A DNA stretch of 64,000 nucleotides from Proteles cristata cristata (GCA_017311185.1 JAESUZ010001712.1:2170001-2234000), one strand, 5' to 3'; shown: positions 12,293 to 23,356, numbered from the stretch's first letter. Notes: generated by a model not told the origin, from the sequence alone. Made by a program: numbers and translations.

Positions 12293-12513
12293 ATTTTTTT
12301 AATGTTTATTTATTTTGAGAGAGAAAGAGAGAGAGAGAGCAGGTGTGTGAGTGGGGAAGGGCAGAGTGAGAGGCAGAGAGAATCCTGAAATCCCAAACAG
12401 GCTTTGCACCATCAGCTGAACGTAGGGCTCCATCACATGAACTGTGACATCATGATCTGAGAAAAATCAAAATCAAGAGTCAGACACTTAACTGACTAAG
12501 CCACCCAGGTGCC
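12293..12513 (-). mobile_element. Long-form CAN SINE, older type
   Basis: Head keeps aatcaagagtcagacac. TSD aggaaacat on both sides. Confidence 0.88.
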
Positions 12514-12672
12514 TGAGGAAACATATTTTAATATAAGAAAGGATCAGCTAACACTTCCAGTTCAAGTCCTACCAACAGAGATTTTCCTCACCTTCCCTTA
12601 TTCCATTTTTCTATCTTTCTTTTCTCACAATGAAAAATATGGGTTCCCAACATCCATTATTTCCATTCACGA

Positions 12673-12882
12673 TTTTTTAAAATGGTTATTTATTTTTGAG
12701 AGCGAGAGAGACAGAGTGCAAACAGGGGAGGGACAGAGAGAGAGGGAGGCACAGAATCTGAACCAGGCTCCAGGCTCCAAGCTGTCAGCACAGAGCCTGA
12801 TGCGGGGCTCGAACCCACAAACCATGAGATCATGACCTGAGCCCAAGTCGGACGCTTAACTGACTGAGCCACCCAGATGACC
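12673..12882 (-). mobile_element. Long-form CAN SINE
   Basis: Well conserved. TSD like ca(t/c)tcacgatttttaaa / cactcatgatttttaaa. Confidence 0.9.
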
Positions 12883-13156
12883 CCACTCATGATTTTTAAA
12901 CCAAAACATAGCTTCAATTCTGTTCTCCTAAAAGACCATGATTTTTTATTTTGGGAGAGTTAGGAATGCTTTTTAAAATCTGATAGGAGTATTAAGCTAT
13001 TTAGAAAAATATCCACACATTACAAACACATCTAGTTCTGAATATATACTCAAAAGGTTCACAGTTTGTCTAAAGTTCATCCATTATTCCTAGCCATGGA
13101 CCCTAGGTGAAGACTCATTTCCTTAAACTACCTAATCTAAGGAGTATCTTGTTCTA

Positions 13157-13235
13157 AAAAAAATTTTTTTTTAAATTTCTAGGAAAGAGAGAGAGACAGA
13201 CAGCATGAGCAGGGGAGGATCAGAGAGAGAGAGGG
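13157..13235 (-). mobile_element. 5'-truncated CAN SINE (tail half only)
   Basis: Only the CT-rich part and tail are present, yet an exact TSD gtatcttgttctaaa lies on both sides, so it was inserted already short. Confidence 0.8.
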
Positions 13236-13259
13236 GTATCTTGTTCTAAAGGGGACTTG

Positions 13260-13445
13260 ATTTTTATTTTCTTTTTTAAATGTGTATTTTTGAGAGAGAG
13301 AAAGCATGAGTGGGGGAGGTGCAGATAGGGAGAGGGACAAATGATCCCAAGCAGGCACTGAGCTGACAGCACAGAGCCCGATGAAGGGCTCGAACTCCTG
13401 ACGTGAGCTGAAGGATGGTCAACCAACTGAGCCACCCAGGCACCC
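13260..13445 (-). mobile_element. Long-form CAN SINE
   Basis: Antisense; tRNA part shortened near the A box. Confidence 0.88.
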
Positions 13446-13462
13446 CTGTTTAAATTATTTTA

Positions 13463-13494
13463 AATTTTTTTAAATGTTTTATTTATTTCTAGGG

Positions 13495-13529
<35 letters not shown>

Positions 13530-13698
13530 TGTGAGCAAGGGAGGGCCAGAGAGAGAGGGAGTCACAGACTGAAACAGGCTCCAGGCTCTGAGCTGGCAGT
13601 CAGCACAGAGCCCGACGCGGGGCTCGAACCCACGAACCGCGAGATCATGACCTAAGCGAAAGTCGGACGCTTAACCGACTAAGCCACCCAGGCGCCCC
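13463..13698 (-). mobile_element. Long-form CAN SINE, young subfamily
   Basis: Flanked by tgtttaaattatttta at 13447 and 13699. CT block expanded to a long (GA)n. Confidence 0.92.
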
Positions 13699-13714
13699 TG
13701 TTTAAATTATTTTA

Positions 13715-13933
13715 TTTTATTTTTTTAATATTTTTATTTATTTCTAGGAGAGAGAGAGAGACAGCGTGAGCAGGGGAGGGTCATACAGAGAGGGAGTCAC
13801 AGACTGAAAGAGGCTCCAGGCTCTGAGCTGGCAGTCAGCACAGGGCCCGACGCGGGGCTCGAACCCACGAACCGCGAGATCATGATCTGAGCGAAAGTCG
13901 GACGCTTAACCGACTAAGCCACCCAGGCGCCCC
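13715..13933 (-). mobile_element. Long-form CAN SINE, young subfamily
   Basis: Near-copy of the preceding SINE, flanked by the same 16-mer at 13699 and 13934. Confidence 0.92.
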
Positions 13934-14005
13934 TGTTTAAATTATTTTAAATAGACAACAAACATTGATTTTTATTTATCTATTTATCTGTTTATATTTA
14001 TTATT

Positions 14006-14188
14006 ATTTTTTTAATGTTTTATTTATTTTTGAGAGAGAGACAGCATGAACAGGGGAGGGTCAGAGAGGGAGAGAGTACCCCAAGCAGGCTTCATACTTG
14101 CAGGGCTTGAACTCACGAACTGTGAGATGATGACCTGAGCTGAAAACAAGAGTCAGACGCTTAAAAGACTGAGCCACCCAGGTGCCCC
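14006..14188 (-). mobile_element. Long-form CAN SINE
   Basis: Antisense; lacks part of the body between agcaggcttcat and gggcttgaac. Confidence 0.87.
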
Positions 14189-14205
14189 TTTAAAAAAAAT
14201 GTTTA

Positions 14206-14420
14206 GGGGCACCTGGGTGACTCAGTCGGTTAAGCGTCCGACTTCGGCTCAGGTCATGATCTCACAGTTCGTGGGTTGGAGGCCGTCATCGGGCTCTGTG
14301 CTGACAGCTCAGAGCCTGGATCCTGCTTCAGATTCTGTATCTCCCTCTCTCTCTGCCCCTCCCCTGCTTACGCTGTCTCTCTCTCTCTCTTTCTGAAATA
14401 AATGAAAACATTAAAAAACT
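14206..14420 (+). mobile_element. Long-form CAN SINE
   Basis: TSD ttaaaaaaa(a)tgttta, which begins at the tail of the previous copy. Confidence 0.9.
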
Positions 14421-14467
14421 TTAAAAAAATGTTTAGTGTTTATTTATGTATCTGGTTTTTGTTTTTG

Positions 14468-14559
14468 TTTTTAACTAGGTCCCATACCCAGCATGGGGCT
14501 TGAATTCTCAACCCTGAGATTGAGTCACGGGCTCCATAGACTGAGCCACTCAGGTGCCT
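14468..14559 (-). mobile_element. Short-form CAN SINE
   Basis: Antisense, with taactaggtcccataccc tail side. Confidence 0.78.
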
Positions 14560-14597
14560 TAGATTATATCATTTTTTAAGTGTTTTTCTTTTGCAAG

Positions 14598-14800
14598 TTT
14601 TTTTTTTAATGTTTATATTTGAGAGAAAGACAGAATATGAATGGGGAAGGGACAGAGAGAGAGGGAGACACAGAATCTGAAGCAAGTTCCAGGCTCTGAG
14701 CTGGCAGCACAGAGCCCAATGCAAGGCTCGAACTCATACAGAGAGATCATGACCTGAGCCGAAGTTGGATGCTTAACCACCTGAGTCACCCAAGCGCTCC
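14598..14800 (-). mobile_element. Long-form CAN SINE
   Basis: Antisense, some decay in the head (caagcgctcc). Confidence 0.88.
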
Positions 14801-14839
14801 TGCAATTTAAAAAAAAAAAAAGAAATAGTAATCAGTCTA

Positions 14840-15060
14840 TTTTCTTTTTGTTTAAATGTATTTATTTTGAGAGAAAGAAAGTGCTCATGCAAGTGGGGGA
14901 GGGGTGGAGAGAGATGGGGGAGAGAGAATCCCAAGCAGGCTGTGTGCTGTGAGCATGGAGTTTGACATGGTGCTCAAACTCACTAATGGTGAGATCATGA
15001 GTAGAGCCAAAATCAAGAGTCAGACACTTAACTGACTGAGCCGCCCAGGTTCACCGCCCC
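14840..15060 (-). mobile_element. Long-form CAN SINE, older type
   Basis: Antisense, with aatcaagagtcagacac head. Confidence 0.85.
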
Positions 15061-15509
15061 TTTATTTCAACTCTTGAAGTGAGTTTTTAAAATGTGTTAG
15101 CTTCCAACTTTTAATCCAATAAACAACTTTTAACAATCTTCACACACCTTAAAATTAAGTCTAATTGTAATTTACTGTGGAAATTATAGGACCTTTACTA
15201 AATCTCTGTAGACTAAGAGGCCAAAGAATGAAAATTATTTTACTAAATAAAATTTTGGTTATCACTCTATCACTTTGTTTTGTTATGACACATCCGTTAC
15301 CTAAAAGTAACCCTTAATTTACCAAGGACTTAATTTACTTAACTTTTATTTAAGATTAAATTTAACATTCTATTCACACCAACTCAATCTGGAAAGTTGA
15401 TTCACAGAATTAATAGGATAAGCACTAAAGAAGTTCTAAGCATCACTGATATGAAAAAGTTTCTGTACAGCTCTCTGTAACTGTCAAAGCACATTATAAA
15501 ATTAATGTA
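15061..15509. other. No gene seen
   Basis: AT-rich. The stretch after the SINE (15735-15830, ending caataaaact) resembles an L1 3' end, so this may be old L1. Confidence 0.4.
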
Positions 15510-15722
15510 GGGGCGCCTGGGTGGCTTAGTCGGTTAAGCGTCCGACTTTCGCTTAGGTCATGATCTCGCGGTTCGTGGGTTCGAGCCCCGCGTCGGGCTC
15601 TGTGCTGACTGCCAGCTCAGAGCCTGGAGCCTGTTTCAGTCTGTGACTCCCTCTCTCTGACCCTCCCCTGCTCACGCTCTCTCTCTCTCCTAGAAATAAA
15701 TAAAAATTTAAAAAATAAAATA
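15510..15722 (+). mobile_element. Long-form CAN SINE, young subfamily
   Basis: Exact TSD ataaaattaatgta, with a (TAAAA)n tail. Confidence 0.94.
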
Positions 15723-15971
15723 AAATAAAATTAATGTAACCCCAACTGTATGCATTTAATAAAAATCATATTGTACACTTAAATATGGTGAACTGATTTT
15801 GTGTAAACTATACTTCAATAAAACTCATTTTATGAAATACTAGAATAATGATTACTAATAGTATGAATCCTTTTGAGTGAAAAACATTAAACCATTTAAA
15901 AATATATATTTAAAAATTTTTATTAACATTTATTCATTTTTGAGTGAGACCTACGTGCCCTCAAAAATATT

Positions 15972-16190
15972 TTTTTTAATTTTTTAATGTTTTATTTATT
16001 TCTAGGAGAGAGAGAGACAGGCGTGAGCAGGAGGGTCAGAGAGAGAGGGAGTCACAGACTGTGAAACAGGCTCCAGGCTCTGAGCTGGCAGTCAGCACAG
16101 AGCCCGACGCGGGCCTCGAACCCACGAACAGCGAGATCATGACCTAAGTGAAAGTCAGACGCTTAACCGACTGAGCCACCCAGGCGCCCC
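15972..16190 (-). mobile_element. Long-form CAN SINE, young subfamily
   Basis: TSD tcaaaaatattttt / tcaaaagtattttt. Confidence 0.92.
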
Positions 16191-16207
16191 TCAAAAGTAT
16201 TTTTAAA

Positions 16208-16420
16208 TGGGGGCATCTTGGTGGCCCAGTTGGTTAAGCATTCGACTGCGGCTCAGGTCATGATCTCATGGTTGGTGGGTTCGAGCCCCGTGTCTCTGTG
16301 CTGACAGTTCGCTCAGAGCCTGGAGCCTGTCTTTGGATTCTGTGACTCCCTCTCTCTCTGACCCTCCCCTCTCACGCTGTCTCTATCTCTCTCTCAAAAA
16401 TAAATTTAAAAGACATTCAA
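16208..16420 (+). mobile_element. Long-form CAN SINE
   Basis: Head to head with the previous copy, 18 bases apart. Confidence 0.9.
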
Positions 16421-16433
16421 AAAATGAAAAGGA

Positions 16434-16860
16434 TATCTGTGTTTTAAAAAAATATGTTTGAAACAAAACAGTAAGACAAATCATGGCTTGCATTCATGTC
16501 TTTTCAGTCTCCTTTAATCTGGAATCTTCCTCAATTTTTCTCTTCCATGACATTGGGATTTTTGAAGCATACAGATCAGTTACTTTATAGAATGTCTCTT
16601 GACTGGGGGTTATCTGGTTTTCCTTATGATTGGAGTCGTTATATAGTTTTATGGAATGGAACAAGTGATATTGTCCTTAGTGCATCCCATCAGGAAGCAT
16701 ATGATGTCCATAGTCCCACTACTGGTGATGTTAATTTTGTTCACTTAGGTAAGGGGTGTCTGCCAGGTTTCCCTGGTGTAAAACTATACAGACTTTCCCC
16801 CTTTGCAAGTAGCTTGCAGGGAGAGATTTTCAGACTATGTGTTTCTCATTTTCCTTAAAA
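16434..16860 (-). mobile_element. Ancient LINE-1 3' region (L1M/HAL1-like), minus strand
   Basis: Antisense phrases such as gatattgtccttagtgcatc, actggtgatgttaattttg and gtctgccaggtttccctgg recall an old L1 3' end. The 120-residue open frame on the plus strand here is accidental. Confidence 0.5.
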
Positions 16861-16871
16861 CTTATACCTTT

Positions 16872-17092
16872 GGGCTCCAGGGTGTGGTTTAGTCAGTTAA
16901 GCCTCTGACTTCAGCTCAGGTCATGATTTCACGGTTTGTGAGTTTGAATCTCACACCCGGTGAGCTCGAGCCCTGCTTTAGGTTACTTCAGGCCCTGCTT
17001 TGGGTGAGCCCTGATTCTCCTCTCTCTCTCCTCTCTTTCTCTCTCTCTCTGCCCCTTGCTCACTTGCACATTTCTCTCTCAAAAGAAAAAAA
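16872..17092 (+). mobile_element. Long-form CAN SINE, rearranged
   Basis: Body contains a small internal duplication of the gagccctgctttagg part. TSD aaaacttatacctt / aaaaccttatacct. Confidence 0.85.
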
Positions 17093-17129
17093 CCTTATAC
17101 CTACTAGTTTTACAAACCATTGAAGAGTT

Positions 17130-17380
17130 TTGCTTGTCTTATTCCTATTGTGGTTGTCAAATGGTTAATTCATAGCTTTATTTTTTATATTTATATATTT
17201 AATCCACCTGTAATTTATATTAATGTAGTATGAGGCAAGGGTATAAATTTATTTCCTTCCAAAGAGTTAATTATACTTCGTCCTTTTTCTACCAAAATGA
17301 AATGTCACATTTACCATGTAATTCTCATAGGTACTTGCATCTATTCTGGACTCTATTTCTTTAACGAAAATCCTGACCCC
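17130..17380 (-). mobile_element. Old L1 fragment, minus strand
   Basis: taatccacctgtaatttata, gtatgaggcaagggtata and ctattctggactctatttc match antisense L1 sequence. The following 17380-17680 is unassigned. Confidence 0.5.
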
Positions 17381-17756
17381 TCCTATAAGAATTTGACCTT
17401 TCATTGCATTTGTTTCTCTGGCATCCTGATAACTACAGAATGTCAAATCTATTACATTTACTTGTGGCAAAAATGACCTCATTAGCAAATTGAACTTTAA
17501 GACCAGAACTGTATCTGATGGGGACATCGTACTGTGAAGCTTCTGAGTGAGTAACATAACAGGGCATGTTGTCCAGGAACTTTGGAGGCAATACCTACGG
17601 AGTTACAAGAGATATTGGGTGCCAATGCATAAAACTTTCAAAGCCAGGAGTCCTGCACTTGCAGGATGTGGATTTCCTTCCTTCCTTTTTTTTTTTTTTT
17701 TTTAAAAAAGAGATATCTTTTTTTTCTTTAAATTAAAAAAAAAAAACATTAGGGGG

Positions 17757-17988
17757 AGGGCGCCTGGGTGGCTCAGTCAGTTAAGCATCTGACTTTGGCT
17801 CAGATCACGATCTCACAGTCCGTGGATTTGAGCCCTGTGTTGGGTTCTGTGCTGACAGCTCAAGGCTGGAGCCTGCCTGCTTTGGATTCTGTGTCTCCCT
17901 CCCTCTCTGCCCCTCCCCTGCCTGTGCTCTGTCTCTCCTCACTCTCTCTCTCAAAAATGAATAAACATTAAGAAAAATTTTTAAAAAT
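17757..17988 (+). mobile_element. Long-form CAN SINE
   Basis: Full head (gcgcctgggtggctcagtca). Preceded by T and A runs at 17683-17745. Confidence 0.9.
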
Positions 17989-18001
17989 TATTTCAATATT
18001 T

Positions 18002-18224
18002 TATTATTATTTTTTTTTTTAAATATTTTTTATTTATTTCTAGGAGAGAGAGAGCGTGAGCAGGGGAGGGTCAGAGAGAGAGGGAGTCACAGACTGAAAC
18101 AGGATCCAGGCTCTGAGCTGGCAGTCAGCACAGAGCCCGATGCGGGGCTCGAACCCCCGAACAGCGAGATCATAACCTAAGCGAAAAGTCAGACGCTTAA
18201 CCGACTAAGCCACCCAGGCGCCCC
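18002..18224 (-). mobile_element. Long-form CAN SINE, young subfamily
   Basis: Antisense with tttctaggagagagag and taagccacccaggcgcccc. Confidence 0.92.
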
Positions 18225-18415
18225 TCAATCTTTATTTTTGAGAAAGAGACACACACACAGCATGAACAGGGAGACAGAGAGAAAGGGAGACACAGAATTC
18301 GAAGCAGCCTCCAGGCTCCAAACTGTCAACACAGAGCATGGCATGGGGCTTGAACCCATGGACCACAAGATCATGACTTGAATTGAAGTGGGACACTCAA
18401 GGAACTGAGCCGCTG
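18225..18415 (-). mobile_element. Long-form CAN SINE, diverged
   Basis: Abuts the previous copy. Its head ends at gagccgctgc, where an inverted SINE begins. Confidence 0.8.
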
Positions 18416-18542
18416 CGGTTCGTGGATTCAAGGTCTACATTGTGCTCGCTCAGAGCCTGCTTCACATCCTCTGTCCCCCCTCTCTTTCTGCCTTAACGCT
18501 CTTGTGTTCTTTCTCTCAGAAGTAAATATACATTTAAAAAAG
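18416..18542 (+). mobile_element. CAN SINE lacking its head
   Basis: Starts inside the tRNA part (ggttcgtggattcaag) and runs to the tail. Confidence 0.8.
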
Positions 18543-18674
18543 TATTTTTTAAAAAAGGGAAAACACTAAATCCCAAGGAACCAGAGCATATAAACGATAT
18601 GTTTTTATCCTGTATTAAACGTTTAGTTACAAATACATGTATGCCTTTGCAAAGAAGTTAGTGAAAAAAACTTT

Positions 18675-18788
18675 TTTAAAATATTTTTATTTTTTTAAAG
18701 CAATCGCTACACTCAGTGTGGGGCTTGACTTTACAAACCCCATGACCAAGAATCTTATGCTCTACCAACTGAACCAGCCAGACACCCC
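18675..18788 (-). mobile_element. Short-form CAN SINE
   Basis: Antisense, followed by the first gaaaataat. Confidence 0.8.
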
Positions 18789-18796
18789 GAAAATAA

Positions 18797-18963
18797 TGTT
18801 TTTAAAGTTTATTCATTTTGAGAGTGAGAGCAGAGAGGGAGAGAATCACAAGCAGGCTCTTCCCCACCAGCATGGAGTCCCATGCAGGGCACAACCTGTG
18901 AAATCACGACGTGAGCCGAAACCAAAAGTCAGATGTTCAACTGGCTGAACCACCCAGGTGCCC
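18797..18963 (-). mobile_element. Long-form CAN SINE, shortened
   Basis: Between the first and second gaaaataat. Confidence 0.83.
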
Positions 18964-18974
18964 TGAAAATAATT

Positions 18975-19080
18975 ATTTTTTGAAAGATTTAAGTAATTTT
19001 TACTCCCAATGTGGGGCTCAAACTCACAACCTTGAGATCAAGAGTCACATATGCTACCAACTGAGCCAGCCAGGTGCCCC
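18975..19080 (-). mobile_element. Short-form CAN SINE
   Basis: Between the second and third gaaaataat. Confidence 0.83.
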
Positions 19081-19101
19081 CTTGAAAATAATCCTTAATA
19101 T

Positions 19102-19318
19102 GGGGCGCCTAGATGGCTCAGTCAGTTGAGCGTCCAGCTTGGGCTCAGGTCATGATCTCACGGTTTGTGGGTTTGAGCCCTGCGTCGGCCTCCGTACTGA
19201 CAGCTCCGAGCCTGGAGCCTGGTTCAGATTCTGTGTCTCCCTCTCTCTCTGACCCTCCCGTGTTCACACTGTCTCTCTCTCTTTCAGAAATAAATAAAAA
19301 ACATTAAAAAAATTTTTA
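19102..19318 (+). mobile_element. Long-form CAN SINE
   Basis: TSD aatccttaatat / aattgttaatat. Confidence 0.9.
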
Positions 19319-19383
19319 AAAATTGTTAATATACAGTACTTGGAAACCAAAATTCGTGTCTTTGTTTCAAAAAAGAACATTTT

Positions 19384-19556
19384 GGGGGTGCCTGGGTAGC
19401 TCAGTCAGTTGAGTGTTGGATTTCACTTCAGGTCTGAACCTCTTGGTTCAGAGTTCAGAGCTCATCAGGCTGTCAGCCCAGAGCCCTCTCTTTTGCCTCT
19501 TTCCTGCTTGCGCTCTCTGTCCCTCTCTCAAAAATAAACATTAAAAAAATTTTTCA
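19384..19556 (+). mobile_element. Long-form CAN SINE with internal deletion
   Basis: tRNA B-box part missing. Confidence 0.85.
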
Positions 19557-19558
19557 AA

Positions 19559-19768
19559 GGGGTGCCTTGGCTTTCAGTTGGTTAAATGTCTGACTTCAGC
19601 TCAGGTCATGATCTTACGGACTGTGACTTCGAGTCCTGCTTCGGGCTCTGTGCTGACAGCTTGGAGCCTGGAGTCCACGTTGGATTTTGGGTCTCCCTCT
19701 CTGTATGCCCCTCCCCTACTTGCTTGCGCTCTCTCAAAAATAAACATTAAAAAAATATTTTTTATTAA
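19559..19768 (+). mobile_element. Long-form CAN SINE
   Basis: Same direction, joined to the previous tail. Confidence 0.88.
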
Positions 19769-19973
19769 AAAATTTTTAAAATGTTTTTATTTCTGACAGA
19801 GAGACAACAGGGGAGGATCAGAGAGAGAGGGAGACACAGAATCTGAAGCAGGCTCCAGGCTCTGAGCTAGCTGTCAGCACAGAGCCCAATGCAGGGCTTG
19901 AACCCACGAACCGTGAGATCATGACCTGAGCCGAAGTCAGACGCTTAACCGATTGAGCCACTCAGGCGCCCCT
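19769..19973 (-). mobile_element. Long-form CAN SINE
   Basis: Tail to tail with the previous copy. A run of about 22 A follows its head, perhaps the tail of a lost neighbour. Confidence 0.88.
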
Positions 19974-20271
19974 AAAAAAAAAAAAAAAAAAAAATTTCCA
20001 CTGACTTCTCTGCATTTGATTTTGTAAATATCAGAATGCTTCACTTATCTGACATCAGGGATCTCAGTGTTCCATACAAATGAACTTTCAAGGTGACTTA
20101 AACACTCAATCCTTTATATAATTGTTAAATTGTCATTTCTCTTCCTGTATTAGACAGGTTTATAATAAAATCGATTCTTTCTTTGGGGTCATAATGAATA
20201 TACTTTCAGCCTAGACCTCTTCTGTATATTCCTTCTATGGTTTAGCTATTTAACTCAATTGATGAAACTTT

Positions 20272-20487
20272 TTTTATTAATTTTTTAATGTTTTTTATTT
20301 ATTTATGAGAGAGATAGCATGAGCAGGGGAGGGTCAGAGAGAGAGGGAGACACAGAATCTCAAACAGGCTCCAGGCTCTGAGCTAGCTGTCAGCACAGAG
20401 CCCAACGCCGGGCTTGAACCCATGAACTGTGAGATCATGACCTGAGCCGAAGTCTGACGTTTAACCGACTGAGCCACCCAGGCACCC
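20272..20487 (-). mobile_element. Long-form CAN SINE
   Basis: TSD cttttttattaa / gcttttattaa. Confidence 0.9.
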
Positions 20488-20499
20488 GCTTTTATTAAA

Positions 20500-20688
20500 A
20501 AAATTTTTTCTTAATGTTAATTTTTGAGAAAGAAACAGTGCAAGTGGGGGAGGGGTAGAGAGAGGAGACACAGAATTCAAAGCAGGCTCCAGGCTGTAGC
20601 CCCGATGTGGGGCTTGAACTCATGGCCTGAGAGATCATGACCTGAGTGAAAATTGGGCACTCAGCTGACTGAGCCACCTAGGTGCCCC
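20500..20688 (-). mobile_element. Long-form CAN SINE, body deleted
   Basis: Lacks the gctgtcagcacag part. Confidence 0.86.
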
Positions 20689-20696
20689 TGAAAAAA

Positions 20697-20890
20697 AAAT
20701 TTTTTAATGTTTATTTTTGAGACAGTGTGTGAGCAGGGGAGGGGCAGAGGAGGAGACACAGAATCCAAAGCAGGCTCCAGACTCTGAACTGTCAGCACAC
20801 AGCCTGATGCAGGGCTGGAACTCATGAACTGTGAGATCATGACCTGAGCTGAAGTTGGACATTGAACCAACTGAAACACCCAGGTGCCCC
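20697..20890 (-). mobile_element. Long-form CAN SINE
   Basis: Third antisense copy in a row in 20.27-20.89 kb. Confidence 0.88.
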
Positions 20891-21164
20891 TAACTTGATG
20901 GAACCTTCTGATTGGGAATTCAGCTATGGACCCTACCAATCTTTTCCCCATGTTACTATTCTCATCAAATCATAAAAACATGTATTGGGCACTTACTCCA
21001 TACCAGTCACCATTCTAGGCACCAAGCATGCAGCAAACTTCATGCCTCATTGGCTACCTAATCATTTTCCAACTATCAAATGTCAGGATACATCAGAGAG
21101 AAATAATAAAGAGATGTGTGGATCTTTATCTTCGGAAGTTTCAGTTTTTTACTATGTGTGCATG

Positions 21165-21500
21165 GCAAGCTACACACTTTTACCATTTTTTTCGAAGTTT
21201 ATTTCGAGAGAGACTGCACACGTAGGGGAAGGGCAGAGAGAGAATCCCAAGCAGGTTCTGCACTGCCAGTGCAGAACCCGATGTGGGGCTCGAACTCACG
21301 AGCTGTGAGATCATGATCTGAGCCGAAGTTGACCACTTAACTGAGCCACCCCAGGCACTCCCTAGGTGTTTACCATTTGTTAACAGTGTGCAGATCTATG
21401 GCATTAAGTACATTCACACTGTGCAAACTTCACTACTATCCGTCTCCAGCCTTTTCATCTTATCCAACCAAAACTATACAAATTGAATACTGACACTCCA
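21165..21500 (-). mobile_element. Old L1 3' fragment with nested SINE
   Basis: ggcattaagtacattcacac, ctactatccgtctccagcc and ttttcatcttatccaacc belong to the same L1M 3'UTR family as 10140-10430. Confidence 0.55.
21186..21361 (-). mobile_element. Long-form CAN SINE
   Basis: Splits the L1 fragment. TSD tttaccattt. Confidence 0.85.
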
Positions 21501-22169
21501 GTGTTCCCTCTATACATACTTTAAATTTTCTCAAAGTGATCAGAGTCCCTGTTACAAAACTGTAGCACCTGTACCCATGTGTTAACGCTCCCCTCTGAGG
21601 GGGGTGAATAGCCTACTTAGGCCCCCTTTTTAAACATTTTTAAAGTAAGCTCCATGCCTAACATGGGGCTTGAACCCACAACCCTGACATCAAGAGCCAC
21701 GGGGTCAACCAACCTCATGAGGCAGCCAGATGCTCCTAGGCCCTCTTTTTGATAGTCTCAATTTTTCCAAGCTTGTCAATTTTATCAATTCACTGTTCCA
21801 TGAATCTTGACAGTTACATTTCTGCATCGAGAGTATCCTCTCAGATTGAAACACAAAGAAGTATTTGTATAAGCCTGAAAATTATGCCATAAAAGTTTAT
21901 CCCTGGATTAAATTACCATTAGAGACATATGTAAACTGCACAGGACAGCATACCATTGGGACTCATGACTGGATTGTGTTAAGCAACAGCTTTCTTTCAA
22001 ATTTTATGAACACCATGTGTGGGTCTCTCAAGTGGATAGGCTTTTGGGAATCAATTACCAAGTACACAGAATTAGTGAAGAATCATTTCAAGTATACAGG
22101 ATTCCATAGTATCCATTTTTGTCCTAACATCATTTAGTCTTACTTTCTCTCTAGTTCCAGTAGTTTTTT
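21500..22169. other. No gene seen outside the short SINE at 21627
   Basis: A 90-residue plus-strand frame at 21865-22137 shows no known domain. Confidence 0.5.
21627..21738 (-). mobile_element. Short-form CAN SINE
   Basis: TSD taggccc(c/t). Confidence 0.78.
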
Positions 22170-22272
22170 TTTCATGGCTCTTTCTCTTAGGTAACCCTAT
22201 GTCCAGTGTGGGGGTTGAATGCACAACCCTGAGATCTCGTCACATGCTTTAATGAGCCAGAGGAGTTCCTCC
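22170..22272 (-). mobile_element. Short-form CAN SINE, decayed
   Basis: gtccagtgtgggggttgaat and cacaaccctgagatctcgtc identify it. Confidence 0.65.
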
Positions 22273-22523
22273 ATTAGTTCTTCTGGCCACATTGCTGGTT
22301 TTTGTAACGTGGTCATTTCATTTTGAAATAATTTTGTAGTGCAAATAATTCAGAGTATACTTACTTTTCTTTAGTAAAATCTCGACACATTGTTTCAAGA
22401 CTTCTCTCTCCTATATTGTTGGTGGGAGGTTAAATTGGCAAAGCTTGTTATTCTTATGCCCGTTTGCTTTCTTGGAAGTTAGTTTTCTTGCTGTCTATAT
22501 TCATGACTCCCATTGATGGTATA

Positions 22524-22726
22524 TGGGGGGCGGGGGGGAAGAGAGAGAGGAAGTCAGGGCTTCCTAGCCTAAGCTGGGGAGGAGCAGAGAGGAAGAGAGA
22601 ATCCAAAGCAGACTCCACGATGTCAGTGCAGAGCCTGATGTGGGGCTAGATCCCACAAAAGCAGATCATGAACTAAGCTGAGATCAAAGGTCAGATACTC
22701 AATGCAGTAAGCTACCCAGGTACCCT
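22524..22726 (-). mobile_element. Long-form CAN SINE, decayed
   Basis: G-rich start (ggggggcggggggga), body recognisable to gctacccaggtaccct. Confidence 0.75.
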
Positions 22727-22860
22727 CATCTTACCTTCCAATGTATACTCATAGCACAAAAATGCAGATTTTGATCATCATTCAATGTATTTAATTTTAA
22801 TTACTTGGATGGGAAGAAAGAAAATTCATATACCCAAAGCATGAAGTGTGACATTGGGGC

Positions 22861-23048
22861 TGTTTTTTTTTTTAAGTTTATTTCTGAGTGACAGAGTACA
22901 CAGAAGGCGTAGAGAGAGGGAGAGAGAATCCCAAGCAAGATCTACACCATCAGTGTGGCACCTGATGCAGGGCTCAAACTCCCCAACTATGAGATCATGA
23001 TCCAAGCCGAAGTCCGACACTTTTAACCAACTGAGCCACCTAGGTGCC
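22861..23048 (-). mobile_element. Long-form CAN SINE
   Basis: Head joins directly to a second partial SINE. Confidence 0.83.
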
Positions 23049-23141
23049 AGCACAGAGCCCGATGTAGGGCTCAATCCCACTGTGAGATCATGACCTGAGC
23101 TGAATTAAGAGTGGATACTTAACCAAGCCACCCAGGCGGCC
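23049..23141 (-). mobile_element. CAN SINE, head half only
   Basis: agcacagagcccgatgtag through ccacccaggcggccc. Lacks CT block and tail. Confidence 0.78.
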
Positions 23142-23346
23142 CTTTTTTTATGTTTTATTTATTTCTGAGAGAGAGACAGTATGAACATGGGAAGGTCAGA
23201 GACAGAGGGAGACATAGAATCTGAAGCAGGCTCCAGGCTGAGCTAGCTGTCAGCACAGAGCTGACGCAGGGCTCAAACCCACGAACCGTGAGATCATGAC
23301 CTAAGCCAAAGTTGGACGCTTAACCAACTGAGCAACTCAGGCGCCC
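23142..23346 (-). mobile_element. Long-form CAN SINE
   Basis: Inserted at the head of the previous fragment. Confidence 0.88.
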
Positions 23347-23356
23347 CCAAGACAAA

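Noticed and set aside
13447..13949. CRISPR-like array of spaced repeats
   Set aside because: Repeats are SINE target duplications in mammalian DNA; only three and the spacers are SINEs.
15902..15962. Complete SINE
   Set aside because: Only a tail piece and a few head bases remain (deleted copy); too little for a separate call.
16496..16858. 120-residue open frame
   Set aside because: Lies in antisense old L1 sequence; no codon or domain support.
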